From contig NW_025335425.1 in the NCBI RefSeq assembly GCF_004798865.1, positions 2,719 to 66,718 of the forward strand: DNA of 64,000 nucleotides, written 5' to 3'. How positions within the stretch are numbered: the first letter of the stretch is position 1; every line of letters starts with the position of its first letter. Source of the stretch: Varanus komodoensis (lineage: Eukaryota; Chordata; Lepidosauria; Squamata; Varanidae). Of the stretch, positions 12,001-22,839 are shown one piece after another. A model generated the notes under the pieces. That model did not search any database, was not told the origin of the DNA, and was given only the letters and a program-made list of their open reading frames with translations. A program made the position numbers and the translations under genes.

Positions 12001-13867
12001 AGGAAGCTTCTGGGAGCCCAGTCATATTCTACCAAGGCTTTACTTGGGGCATTCCATCCCATGCAACTTATTTCAGCCAGGAGCATAAACCCTTACACTG
12101 GTGGATGGTGCCCCCTGCATGTTCTTGGAGAGGTAGCAGAGTGGGCAGGGATCAGCACCACAAGTTTGCATGGCCTTTCTGCACTTTAAAGGTGGATGAA
12201 TCCTCCAAAATTCATAATGGTGAGTTCACCCCTCCCCTCTCAGAAAGGAGGCCAAAAAGGGATGGAGCAGCAGGAATTCCTTGGCAATTTCTGGTGATTG
12301 TTTTTATTCTGATTTGTAAAGGACTCCCGAACTGGTACACTTTTGAAGCAGATCACATTGTTGGTGGTCACAATCACTTTTCCTAGCAAATTCCATACAT
12401 CCAATTTGAAGTTTCAGTCTACGCTGAACTGGTGACTTTTCCATGTCACCTTAGCTTCAGCAACTCACAAGCTCCATCCCCATTTGTTCCATGCATACAA
12501 AATGTTGTTCTACATTCAGTAATATGAATTGTATACATGCAATTTTGTATCTAAATTACATACCACCATGTACGTATATGGCTCATTACAACAGCTGGGC
12601 TATGGTGCCATTCTGCACCCCCTGCCCACCTGCACAATTCCAGAAGTTCCTACTGGCAGCTCAGAGTGGAACTCTTCCCTGTTACATCTACAGGGCAGCC
12701 CCTTCAATGGGGATACCATCGACAATCTGCTACAGGGTACTTGATCCCTCAAATTTCATCCTCATACAAAACTAGTGTGGTGTACCAAAAAGACTTGGCA
12801 ACTGCTATGAGCCATTCCGAGAAGAGATTCCCCATGCCCACAATAGATGGAGGACCAGATGTGGATGCTGAAATTGATGGTCAATTAGGGGAGGGAGAAA
12901 AGGGGATGGAATGGAAAGAAGAGAGACTGCTCAGGCTATAAGGGAGCTATTTCTCTTTCCAGATGCAGAACATTGCATGAAATGTCCAGAAGAACAGCAT
13001 CCAAACACGGCCCGGGATTGGTGCATTCCCAAGGTCATCACCTTCCTCTCTTATGAAGAATATTTGGGAATCTTCCTCACTGGCTTGGCCCTACTCCTGT
13101 CAATAGCCACAGGAATCATACTGGGAATCTTCAGGAAATTTCAAGAAACTCCAGTAGTCAAGGCCAACAACCGAGACCTCTCCTACATTCTTCTTGTCTC
13201 CCTCCTACTTTGCTCTACAAGCCCTTTCCTTTTCATTGGCAGCCCAACTAGCATCACCTGCCTCCTCCGACAAATGGCCTTCACCATCATCTTCTCAGTG
13301 GCCATCTCTTCCCTTCTGGCCAAAACAATCACTGTGGTGCTGGCCTTCCTGGCCACCAAGCCAGGAAACAGGGCAAGGAACTGGTTGGGGAAAGGCCTTG
13401 CTTATTCCATTGTCACCTCCTGTTCCAGTGTCCAAGTTGTTCTCTCCACCATCTGGCTGGGAACCAATCCCCCATTCCCTGACTCTGACATGCACTCCCA
13501 GGCTGGACAGATCATCTTGCAGTGCAGCGAAGGCAATGTAGCCATGTTCTACACTGACCTCAGCTACATGGGCTTCCTGGCTGCCATCTGCTTCACGGTG
13601 GCCTTCCTGGCCAGGAAGCTGCCCGGGGCCTTCAACGAGGCCAAGCTGATCACCTTCAGCATGCTGGTCTTCTGCAGCGTCTGGGTCTCCTTCGTGCCTG
13701 CTTACCTCAGCACAAAGGGCAAGTACATGGTGGCCGTGCAGGTCTTCTCCATCTTTGCCTCCAGCGCTGGGCAGCTGGGCTGTATCTTCCTCCCCAAGTG
13801 CTACATTATTCTTGTGAGGCCTGACCTGAATACCAAGGAGCATCTCATGATGAAAAGCAAAGAATAA
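5863..13867 (+). CDS. V2R-B: intact vomeronasal type-2 receptor
   Basis: This is a class C GPCR expected on the microvilli of vomeronasal sensory neurons, where V2Rs bind peptide or protein pheromones and signal through Gαo. Six exons join at GT/AG sites with phases 2,0,0,0,1: 5863-6074, 6352-6643, 7221-8036, 9236-9463, 9671-9797 and 12963-13867. They total 2580 nt and code for 859 residues with no stop or frameshift. Residues 1-16 form a signal peptide. The Venus-flytrap ligand domain runs to about residue 516, the nine-cysteine NCD3G linker from about 517 to 580, and the 7TM domain from about 592 to 845. Family markers include [20 protein letters not shown] and [20 protein letters not shown]. 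The ATG at 5863 directly precedes the leucine-rich signal peptide. Intron 5 is enlarged by a CR1 insertion. Close paralogues are E, A and C. I do not assign a specific V2R number. Confidence 0.95.
6352..6643 (+). CDS. V2R-B exon 2
   Basis: This 292-nt exon follows a polypyrimidine tract ending CCTTTAG. It encodes the first part of the Venus-flytrap domain: [38 protein letters not shown] and LGIYKIPQ. It ends in phase 0 at CAG|GTGGGT. Confidence 0.95.
7221..8036 (+). CDS. V2R-B exon 3
   Basis: This 816-nt exon encodes 272 residues, the bulk of the ligand-binding domain, from [14 protein letters not shown] to LQPWQ. It is fully open. Its acceptor is TTTCCCAG and its donor CAG|GTATTT. Confidence 0.96.
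9236..9463 (+). CDS. V2R-B exon 4
   Basis: This 228-nt exon encodes the last lobe segment ([31 protein letters not shown]). It ends in phase 0 at CAG|GTGAAG. Confidence 0.95.
9671..9797 (+). CDS. V2R-B exon 5
   Basis: This 127-nt exon encodes most of the cysteine-rich NCD3G linker ([20 protein letters not shown]). It ends in phase 1 at GAAG|GTGGGT. Confidence 0.95.
10378..11295 (-). mobile_element. CR1 LINE, 3' part, in intron 5 of V2R-B
   Basis: The minus strand encodes the CR1 ORF2 C-terminal region: [20 protein letters not shown], then [15 protein letters not shown]. The 3' end lies at the left with the GATCATAGAAT-type CR1 tail. The copy is 5' truncated. It is absent at the matching place in intron 5 of A (between bases 23 and 24 of the window). 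It therefore inserted after A and B separated, or was lost from A. Confidence 0.85.
12963..13867 (+). CDS. V2R-B exon 6, 7TM domain
   Basis: This 905-nt exon carries the final linker cysteines, all seven membrane helices and the short C-tail [16 protein letters not shown] before TAA. It is the longest conserved exon and aligns closely with 52447-53351 of V2R-E. Confidence 0.97.
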
Positions 13868-14072
13868 ATTGAATTCTTTTTCATCACCAGCTCCAGATTC
13901 TACAATTCTACAGGATGTTGAGGGGGAAAGAGGAGTGTCATTTCCCATTTCTTCAACCTTTTTCCTACCCCAGGGAAATGTTGCCAAGGGCAATGTTAGG
14001 AGGTCAAATTTCCTTCCCAAATCTACCCGGGCTTGAATTCAGGGTCCAGCACCCTTCCCAATGTTTAATTAA
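13868..14072. other. 3' flank of V2R-B
   Basis: Presumed 3' untranslated and flanking DNA. It aligns with the matching positions after A (about 2260-2430) and E (about 53700-53800). Confidence 0.45.
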
Positions 14073-14079
14073 TTCTACT

Positions 14080-14272
14080 AATGCTGGGAACAATAGATGG
14101 CAAAAGAAGAAGGGGACGGCAGAGAATGAGGTGGCTAGATGGGGTCACTGGGGCAGTTGGGGTGAACTTAAGTGGAATCTGGGGGATGGTGGAGGACAGA
14201 AAAGCCTGGAGGAATGTTGTCCATTGGGTCGCAATGGGTCGGACGGGACTTCGTGACTAACAACCACACTTC
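14080..14272 (+). mobile_element. BovB LINE 3' end
   Basis: The sequence reads like the end of BovB ORF2 and its 3' tail: a GGCAAAAGAAGAAGGGGACG-type segment, GAGGTGGCTAGATGG, GGAGGATGTTGTCC-like text, then GGTCGCAATGGGTCGGACGG. It is about 190 bp, truncated at the 5' end. BovB is an RTE-clade LINE common in squamates. Confidence 0.8.
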
Positions 14273-14306
14273 CTTTTATATTTTATTTTATTTTATTTTA
14301 TTTTTT
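14273..14306. repeat. (TTTTA)n microsatellite
   Basis: About six pentamer units directly follow the BovB tail. The array may have grown from the LINE's own 3' repeat. Confidence 0.85.
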
Positions 14307-16699
14307 GAGGATAAAGAGCCACTAGGTTAAACAAGACCTTTTTTTTTTTGGATCACATTCTTAAAGGAAGGAAACTGTGTATTCAGTCAAGAAATGAACA
14401 AGTTTGGATATCCACAAAACTTGGCACATGGAGCCCCCTATTTCAGAGCCTCCCTTGCTTGCAAGTGAACTCCTTCAAAGTACTGCAAATCCCTACAGGA
14501 AGCACCTTCACTGCCAGAGCCACCCCCCCCCCCCCAGGGGTCCTTCTTCTCTTGTTGTCTAGTGCAGTCAGCTCAGCCTGCCTTTCTCCTTCTATGCCTT
14601 GAAAGTCACCACAGTTTTAACAGAGCAGCACATGAAGAGAGGAGACCTTCCTCTTCCACAGAGCGGAACACAGAAGGGGAACTGCATAAATGCCTAGGAC
14701 ACTGTGGGAAAGGGATGAAGGAAGAACAAATGGCAAGGTTGCACTTTCCTAGAAAAAGATCAGTGTATTCCCCAGTGTATGGACAAAGAAGCTCTCCCCA
14801 ATGCAGAAGAGAAGCTGGGCAGGGCAGGAAGGCTGGGAAGGAAAGAGGGAGTCCCATGGCCAACACTGGCTCCCTGTTTGCCTTTCATTCAGAAATGCTG
14901 GAGAACTTTTAATCCCACCACCAAATGTGGTGGGAGAAGCCTTTCCTTGCTGAGTGAGTTGCAGTGAATGGTAAAGCTGAATTATTCTGGAACATGGCCA
15001 TGGACCAGTGGGTAGGTACAGCTGGAGAAATGAATGAGAATCCATGTCCCTCCTCCAGGTTTGGAAAGGCATCCCTCAAAGGGAGCCTGCACAGGTTCCC
15101 AGCACTTGCTTTTCCTTTCCCTGTTCTGCAATGCAAAATCAAGGGAACTTTTTGGACAACCTAAATGCTTTTTATTTGTATTTGTCCATTGCCTTGGCTG
15201 CGCTCTAAGCATCAGTCTAGCAGGATGACTTCTGTGCATGATTTATACATACTAATCCATCTTTTGCAACATCTTCCTGCCTCATCATCAGCAACAAAAA
15301 AAGTAACAAGAGGTGATTTCTAGCAGTAGGAGCAAGGACAGCTGTAGTTAGAAGCTGCCCCAGATGCTTCAACAGCGGACGATTCTCAGGCTGTTGGGGT
15401 GCACCTGTGCGTTCCCTTGCCTGCCATTTCCTCTTTCTTGATACATTTCTGGTGGAAAGGACTGAAACAAACAATGGTAACCGTTAAAGTTGAACATAAC
15501 ATCTTGTGAGGAATGATGAAAATAAGCATTCTTGAATATTTGTAATAACACTGGTGATGTGACTACAGCACCCCTTTCCATTAGGAATCCCTTGGACCCC
15601 TTTGGGAGCTGCTTCACCATCACCTCCACCACTGTTCCTCTCCTGCATTCTCCATTGCTGTCTGAAGGGGAAAGGGAAGCAAGGCCAGAAGCAAATCCGG
15701 AAAGAAAGAGGAAGGATACCTTTGGCTCCAGAGCCCAGGAAGGTGCTCAGAGTGAGGGGAAATGTCTTGCTGGCAGCACAGATGATGGAAAGGCAAGTCC
15801 ACTTGGATCACTGGGAGCAGTGAAACCACTGTAGGAATGAGCCCAGCAGCCACACTTTGTGGGCATCCCAGAAATAAAAGAAGACCTTATACTCTGTATT
15901 TATAGAAAGGCAGTCAGGAGTTTTGGAGGCTATGGGCAAGAGCAAGTTGTGAGCTTCCTTGGGGAAGTTGCGGGCTCGCCCTCAGTGGAGACATTCCAAA
16001 AGCATCTGCACAGCCATCTGAATGGGATGGTGTGATTGAGCGTCCTGCAATAGCTGAAGGTTGGACCCCATGGACTTGCAGCTGATTCCAACTCTACCAT
16101 TCCTTGATTCTATGAAGGGAAAGGTCAAGCTGACGACAGTCAAATAGACTAAGCATGCTTCTCCGAAAAGACTCACTAAAATGAATGAATGAACGAACGA
16201 ACGAACGAACTTGAAAGGGGCTTGGGGGAACCAGCACTGAAACCTTGTGGGGATGCTCACAGCCCTCACCCCCAAACTTTGGCATCCAGGCAAAAGGAAA
16301 GCAGTTCTAGGGAGAAGAGGTGAGGGGGAAGATCAAACACAAGGGGCTTCTGGGCGGCACAATCACTGCATGCCCAGGAAATATCTGGACAATTAACTAA
16401 GAGGTGAAGGGAAAAGAAGGGTTGCACATTTCATTCCTTGCACAACAGGATGGCTGGATTGTGCAGGGGTTTGGAAGTGACAGTTTCTCCAGTCTGGATT
16501 GTCCCCATAGGCCCACCTGGGAAGCCTTTCTAGGGCACTAAACTGAGCAATGCAGGGAGGCCCTGCAGAGTTGTGACTTGGCCACCAATACACTGGCCAG
16601 AATTCAGAGGTTGTCAGGAAATCTGGAAGAATCCCTTCATTCAGTGACCACCCACTGTCTGATCTGAGGATTTATTTGGTCTTTCTCAACAACGCGTGC
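14307..16699. other. Intergenic, duplicated V2R 3' flank
   Basis: No gene is supported. Segments near 14450-14530, 15250-15380 and 15510-15540 align with the 3' flank of A (2590-2680, 2870-3000, 3100-3150), so this is the B copy of the duplicated unit with extra inserted DNA. A poly-C run lies at about 14522-14535. A GAAT/GAAC tetranucleotide array lies at 16181-16210. Confidence 0.45.
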
Positions 16700-17130
16700 C
16701 TTTTATCTCATGGCTGCTACATGTGCCCAGAAGACTTTGGTGGGTGACTCATTCAAAAGTCAGGCTGTATTTCATGTAAACAATGTCTATCGGATTTCCC
16801 CCATCATGTATTTGTGGACACTGCCAAAGAGGTCTAAGAGGTTAGAGAGATTTCCTTTTGCAGAAGCTCTAATGATTTTATTTTCAGCATTGCTAGTCCT
16901 TCTGTGTGCTTGCTGATTGGCTCTTTAAGAATGCTTTCAGGCAATTTTCCAGAACAGATGTTAAACTGATGGGCCTGGCATTCCTTAGATTTCCTCTTCT
17001 AAACATTTTACAGCTTGGTGCTCCATAGGCCATCCCCCAAAGGGAACCAAAGGGAGGAACCAAAGGGAGCCTTCCTTAAAACACCTCAGTCTCAGGACTA
17101 GCAGCCTCAGGTGGTCACCGTCAGTTGCTC
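16700..17130 (-). mobile_element. Old CR1 fragment, copy of the one after V2R-A
   Basis: It aligns by eye with 3480-3900: shared TTTCCTTTTGCAGAAG, GTGTGCTT-TGATTGGC and AGAATGCTTTCA blocks in the same order. The reverse-transcriptase reading is more decayed than in the A copy. It marks the duplication unit. Confidence 0.5.
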
Positions 17131-18414
17131 ACTCATTGTAACACTTGGTTGGGACTCTCTCATCCCTCAATTGTAGTGCTTAAAATCTGTTCTTTTTCAA
17201 TACACACACTTGCTTATGGTCCGTGAGACTTTGGGAATATCTCTTAAAAAGGCACTGGCTCATGATTTTCCACCATTTCAGTTCTTGTTTACTCACTGTG
17301 TAAGCTGCCCCCCACCCCAAAAGCATCATGAAATTGTAAAAGACAAGTACCACAGAAAGTGAACTCTATTAAATGTCTTCCAATAAAAAAACAAAACTGG
17401 TTTATCAATGCATTCATTCATTCAAGGTGGCTATATTTCTTCTCTTTGGCACACATTTCATTTTCTTCTATTGTGTGTCCCATTTCTTCCTAAAAGCTGT
17501 ATTTTTTCACCCTCCCTATCTTTTCCTTTTCTATACCTGATTTACATTTATGCAGTTTTCCCCTCCATTGAGTTCTCTTTGGAGGTTCACACTCCCTCCC
17601 TCCACAGGCTGCTCTGCTTTTTTCCATTGTAAATGATGTATCCCAAATTTCCTTAGAAATTGGATTCCTTCCTTCCTTCCTTCCTTCCTTCCTTCCTTCC
17701 TTCCTTCCTTCCTTTTCCACACCTGCCTTTCCTTCTACACTGTTTCCCATTCCTTTGACAGCTTGGTGGGATGTGCAAAATTGCTCTTTCAGGTAACTGA
17801 ACTGCTCAGGATGAGGCAGCTTGTTCAGCAGGGCAGGAGCAAAAGGGAGGCTGGGGAGATGGAGGCAGGAGGAACAGGAAGCCCAAGACTGCTTTGTCCT
17901 TCATTGACATCTGAGTGCCATGTTTCCAGAGTGTGGTTGAGTGTGGTTAAGATAAACATCTTAGGGTGCATGGATGGACAATTTCTTATTTTTGCTCCCG
18001 ACTCTTAAAGGAAATGTTCTTGATGCTCCTTGTGCTGTCCCTTTTCACAACAAAATTATGAAGGTAACACAATTGATTGGACACTGGGTAGAATTGGGCC
18101 TGAATTTGGACCTGAATTCAGGTACAAAAAGATTTGGAAAAGGAAATTAAGTCCCCCACATTGCTCATAACAACATTTCCCCCAGTGCAGGAAAAAAAAT
18201 GTTTAAAAGTTTGAGAAGCAAATCAAATATGTCTGGTGACACTTCAGAACATGGCATGGCGATATCAAAGGGTGAAATCAGAAACTGTTAGTAGAAAGAA
18301 GAAAATATAAAACACAAACTTCTCTAATGAGATTACAAAGAAAAGAGATCTCTCTTGCTGCTTCCCCATGCTTGAAAGGGATCCTCTTTTGTCCAAGGTA
18401 CTGAAAACTGCAAA
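17131..18414. other. Intergenic with a CCTT array
   Basis: The left part (to about 17640) aligns with 3930-4330. A (CCTT)n microsatellite occupies 17665-17714. I see no gene in the remainder. Confidence 0.45.
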
Positions 18415-18500
18415 ATAATTTTATTTATTTATGTATTTATTTACTTACTTAACTTATATAATGTCCATATACCCAAAATGATTTTTGAGCAGTTCACAAA
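18415..18500 (-). mobile_element. L2 LINE 3' tail fragment
   Basis: The ATTTATTTATG...ATTTACTTACTTAA stretch followed by a GATTTTTGAGCAGTTCACAA segment matches the 3' ends of the other L2 copies here. It abuts the truncation point of the antisense V2R exon 3. Confidence 0.45.
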
Positions 18501-18556
18501 TGTCAGAATCTTGAGCCTCTGTCAAATGATAGAAATACAATTTATGCTTTGCTTTT

Positions 18557-20033
18557 TGACATGAGCCAGGCCCACCAGTGTCCAGTGGAAATGCAGGAGC
18601 AGCCGGGTGATCGCCTGGTACTGGATTGGTTCCTTGGGGACCATTGGGTAGGAGAAGGGGAACTGGGTCTTGTCACTCAGGGTGTGAGAAGCAAATGCAT
18701 GGCTGACCTGGTGGGGGAAGAAGACAGCAGATCTCCGTTTTGCCTCCAATCAGAGCTGATGTCTTGAAATTTCTGCACCTTGAGTTGTAGAGTTCCACAG
18801 TTAAGCACGAACTCCATGCAGAAGTCCTTTCCCTTGGAAGGCCACTTCTACTGTGGGATGACTGGTAAATTCTCCCTGTGCAGCCCTCCCTTTTTCCCTT
18901 GGCATGCAGTGAAGAAGCCTAAGCCTGCAAACTTAAGGACATTTGCACGATTGCAAATCCTGTGGAGCTGCCTACACCTTTGTGCCAGCCGAGGGCTTTC
19001 TGGAGAAGTGAAGGCATCTTCAGCCTCACCCAAATGACTGCAGCCCCCTCAAAGTGCAGAGGCTCCTGGACACCTGTTCAGCTCCCTGAGATACCACAAA
19101 GTGGCAAATGATGCAGCCCCCAAATGCCCAGTCTTCTCCATTCTCATCTGTGGGATTTTGTAGATGACCAACATGGCTGCAATCTGGATGGAGATGTCTG
19201 AAGTGGCTCTCTCGAGAACTGCTTTTGCATCAAGGAAGTTGTTGTGAATGCTGTAGCCCAGGGAGCCCAGGGAGCCCAGGGCTCTGGATAACCTCTCAAA
19301 CAGCACAGAGGTAGGACAAGACATTCCAATAGTTCATGTATCCACCAATGCAAACTTATACCATGCAAGAATATATTAAGTTCTGAGTCTGTTCAGCTCA
19401 GAGTAAAAGTGATGAAGGGAAAGGTCATAAAACTAGAACAGAAAGGGCGTATCAAGGCAGCCCATCCATGGGGGAATCAGGAGAGTGGATGCCAAACTGC
19501 AAACACAGAACCCACAAGCAGGACCCAGATGCCACTGCAACTCCTCCCACAATTCCTGCTGTCTGAGAGAGAAAGGCATACTGCTGCTGCTACCGGAGGC
19601 TTTTCCTGGGGAAGGAGCCATGCCAACCGGAAGCTGTCTGCCAGGTCAGATGTGATTCTGCTTCCCAAGGGGGCTCTCACCAGAAGCAGCACATGGCATG
19701 GCAACCTTGGTGAAAAGTTTTCCCTTTGATGGGCACCAGATGCCCACCCAGAAGCCCACCAAGAACCTTGGGCGTTCATGGAGAAGTGAACTTCATGGCT
19801 TACTTGGAATAGAGTAGTATGGGGGGACATGTGTTGAAAAGTTCCAATTTCCCAAAGACCAGATCTCCTGCAGAGATGACCCCACGAATAAAGGGATCTC
19901 CAGGCGTTTGATAACTGGATGGGTCTTTCATAAGCCTAGCCAAGGTTAGGGAGCAGGTGGCTGCCAGCCTCCCGTGGGTTTTCTGGAGCTGCAGCAGTAG
20001 CAGCAGCAGAAGCAGAAGCAACTGCAGGGTCAT
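18557..20033 (-). pseudogene. Antisense V2R pseudogene, other subfamily (exons 1-3)
   Basis: Three V2R pieces lie in order on the minus strand. Exon 1 (20033-19804) has a clean signal peptide, [17 protein letters not shown], then YQTPGDPFIRGVIS, and an intact AA|GTAAGC donor. Exon 2 (about 19315-19148) keeps LGYSIHNNFLDAKAVLERA and MLVIYKIPQ, but about 50 codons are missing and its donor reads CAG|AT. Exon 3 starts at 18707 after a good CCCCACCAG acceptor with VSHAFASHTLSDKTQFPFSY and stops after about 150 nt of the usual 800, next to an L2 tail. Exons 4-6 are absent. Exon 1 resembles the YxxPGDxxIGG class of V2Rs more than the CPWSW class of B, D, E and F, so it comes from another subfamily in opposite orientation. 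It is clearly not functional. Confidence 0.85.
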
Positions 20034-20539
20034 ATCAGCTCCCTGGCTCAGCACCCATACCCCCCTCTTCAAGGTGGAAGCCCCTGTGGAGGTGTCTCAG
20101 CCCCCTGCAAGGCTGCGGCTTCCTTGCTGCCTCAGTGGAGAATGAGCCCAGCCAGGCCAAGCATCTCTTCTGAAGGGGACAGAAGGAAGACGCAGGGCCA
20201 CCGAGCTGATTCCACTCATCAGCTGGAATCCCAAGCTTTACTGGAGTTTTTATGTTGTCACCCCTCAGGCACAGGCGCAGGATGACATCTGCCCCTGCTG
20301 TTCCAAAATCCCTTCTTTGTGTCAAAGCCCCCTGGGAATCTGCTGCAGCCCTGGCCATAGGAGGAAGAGAAAATCAGAAGGGTTGTGATAATTGCCAGAG
20401 GAAAGCAGTTTGCTTCAGAAATTCCCTTTCTCCCTGGGCAACATCGTGGAGAGCTGGAGAAAAACACCGGTGCAAATTCACTTATGGGGCTCCCACCTGT
20501 GGGGAGAATGATGAAGTTTCTGTGTAAGGGCAAGTTCAC

Positions 20540-21366
20540 AAGCGGTAGCTGAGAAAACCCTTCAGGAGATGAACCTTCAGGGGTACAGGGGTCAGAACAG
20601 CTGACCGGGGGTTCGGGGGACTGGTCCTGGAGGAAGGTTCCTGAATGCATGATGTACTGCACCTTCAAAATGCATTGACCTGCAAGTCCCAATACACCCA
20701 GTGGCTGCTGGTCCACCCAGCAAACCTGCAGAGCACCAGACCAACTCAGACTTGACCTGTCCAAAGAGTCCTTCTCCATGTTTCTTCATCTCACCTGGTG
20801 CTGGTGGGGTGAACAGTGCTTCTTGCAGGTACAGGTTTCTTGCTGCTCTCCAGCTCCAGATCCCTGGCTGGTGTGATTTCACCTTTCCATGAATGGCTGT
20901 GTGGGTGGTGGCCAAAACCTGGAACAGACCTTCATAGCAGGGAGTCAGGTTGGTCTCCCTCTGACGAACTTTCACAAAGATCTCATCCTCAGCCTGTAAC
21001 TGGTGGCACTGTTCTCCCAGTGGGTCTCCCTGCTGCTTTTGACTGGGTTGGTTTAAAGTGGAAAGCACAAGCACTGATCCTCCGAATAGGTGAGCTGCAC
21101 TGAGCGGAGCTCCAGAATGGATGGAAGTTCCCTGAGACTGAATCCCATATTCATACATCAACCATACTCCAACTCAAAGAGAGTTAAATAGTCCTTGCCA
21201 GGGGCTGAGCAATAACTTCCATGAACATCACAGGCAAAGCATCGGCCAGGGACGACTTGTGGCCTGCACCAGTTTAGCCAGGGAGTTTTTGATGGTCCCA
21301 TTCATCCTTTCTACCTGACCAGAAGACTGGGGATGATAGGGAGTGCTATAGGAGGAAGGGATATTG
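20540..21366 (-). mobile_element. Endogenous retrovirus fossil, gammaretrovirus-like pol (integrase end)
   Basis: The minus strand shows the end of an integrase core ([13 protein letters not shown]) followed by the integrase C-terminal domain (QCHQLQAEDEIFVKVRQRET and a PCYEGLFQVL segment). Both are typical of gammaretrovirus-like pol. It is a broken, partial copy with no LTR that I can recognise, ending against an L2 at its upstream side. A few hundred bases downstream (to about 20260) might be further retroviral DNA, but I cannot support that. It looks old. Confidence 0.75.
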
Positions 21367-21375
21367 AGAAAGTTA

Positions 21376-22781
21376 TTTAATTATTTTCTTACTTATTTAG
21401 AACTTTCCTATACTGTCCCATCACAGACATCTCAGGATGGTTTAAAACAGATTAATAAAATAGAATAAAATTAAAAATAAGAGCAACAGTTGCACAACAT
21501 CTGATGTTGGTATATAAAACCATTAAACAAAACAGATTAAAAACTATAATATTGGGAGAATAAGATGGTTTTTGCCAGACGCAAAGAGGAAAGAAGAGTT
21601 CGCGCCAGGTGAACCTCTCTGGGTAGCACCTTCTGCAGTCAGGGCACCACTTTAGAGAAGGCCCTCTTCTGGGTAACCAGCCTTTCAATTTCTTCCAAAA
21701 TGGGCTGCTGAAGAAGGACCTCTGCCTCAGACCTCAAGTGGTGGGAGGGCAGATGGGGAAGAAGACCCTCCTTCAGGTACCCTGGACCCAAGCCATTTAG
21801 GGCTGTTTACATCATCACCAGACAGTGCAGGTGACAGAGGATCAGCACTATATGTGAATATCTGACAGTTCTGGTTAGTATCCTGGCAGCTGCTTTTGAA
21901 CCAATTGAAGTATCCGGACCATCTTGAAAGGCTGCCCCACATAATCCAGTCAGGAGGTAACATAGCATGGGTCAGTGTTTCAAGGCATTGCTCATTCAGG
22001 TAAGGGCACACTTGGCAGATTAAGCAAAGCTGGAGAGAGGCGCTCCTCGCCATCACTGCCACATGGGATTCCAGAGATCGAGGAACACTCCCAAACTGTT
22101 CACCCTGTCCTTTAGGTGGAGTGCACCCCATCCAGAACAGGGCAGATGTCACTCACTTTTAGGGCTGGACCACCTCCCAACAGAACCTCTGTCTTATCTG
22201 GATTGAGGCTCAATTTATTGGCCCTCATCCAACCCATTACCCTGACCATGCATCAGTTAAGGGCAGCCACTGCCTCATTTGTACTAGATGTAAAAGAGAG
22301 GTACAACTGGATGTCTTCAGCGTACTGATGACTCTGCAGCCCAAACCTCCAGATGACCTTCCCTAGCAGTTTCATGAAGAAGTTAAAAAGCATGGGGGAT
22401 GAAATGGAACCCTGCAGAGCTCCATGGCAAAGTTGCCATGGTGTAGAGATATAATCCCCCAGCACCACCTTCTGGAATCAGCCAGTCACTACAAAGCAGT
22501 TCCTCCAACTCCTAACCTGACCATCCTATCCAGTAGGATGTCATGGTTGAAGGTATTGAAAGATGCTGAGAGGTCCAGGAGAACCAACAGGAACACATTC
22601 CCATTTCCTGCTCCCTGCACAGGTGATCATACACGGCGACCAAAGCAGTTTCCATTCTGTAGTTGGGCCTGAAGCCAGATTAAAATTCATTGAAATGATC
22701 TGTTTCCTCCAAGAGCACCTGGAGTTTTCCAGCCACCACCTGCTCAAGCACCTTCCCCAAGAAAAGCATATTTGCAGCCAA

Positions 22782-22782
<1 letters not shown>
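21376..22782 (-). mobile_element. L2 LINE, 3' half, decayed
   Basis: Both sequence and order match the L2 at 50128-51955: the 3' untranslated end at the left, then the ORF2 C-terminal part (PPKGQGEQFGSVPRSLESHV) and the reverse-transcriptase block with SHQYAEDIQLYLS in place of YADD. It has several frameshifts and stops, so it is older than the copy in V2R-E. Its 5' end is cut where the TA array and L1 begin. Confidence 0.85.

Positions 22783-22786
<4 letters not shown>

Positions 22787-22836
<50 letters not shown>
22787..22836. repeat. (TA)n microsatellite
   Basis: About 25 TA units lie exactly between the L2 and the 3' end of the L1. Confidence 0.97.

Positions 22837-22837
<1 letters not shown>

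Positions 22838-22839
<2 letters not shown>

Noticed and set aside
13295-14020. 241-codon open frame on the minus strand opposite V2R-B exon 6
   Set aside because: It is the antisense shadow of a conserved 7TM exon; its residues have no family match, while the plus strand is clearly coding.
17490-17750. Glu-Gly-Arg-Lys repeat frame on the minus strand
   Set aside because: Product of the CCTT array.
20258-20540. Retroviral env leader downstream of the integrase fossil
   Set aside because: A single hydrophobic stretch is not enough evidence, and the sequence runs straight into the V2R upstream region.
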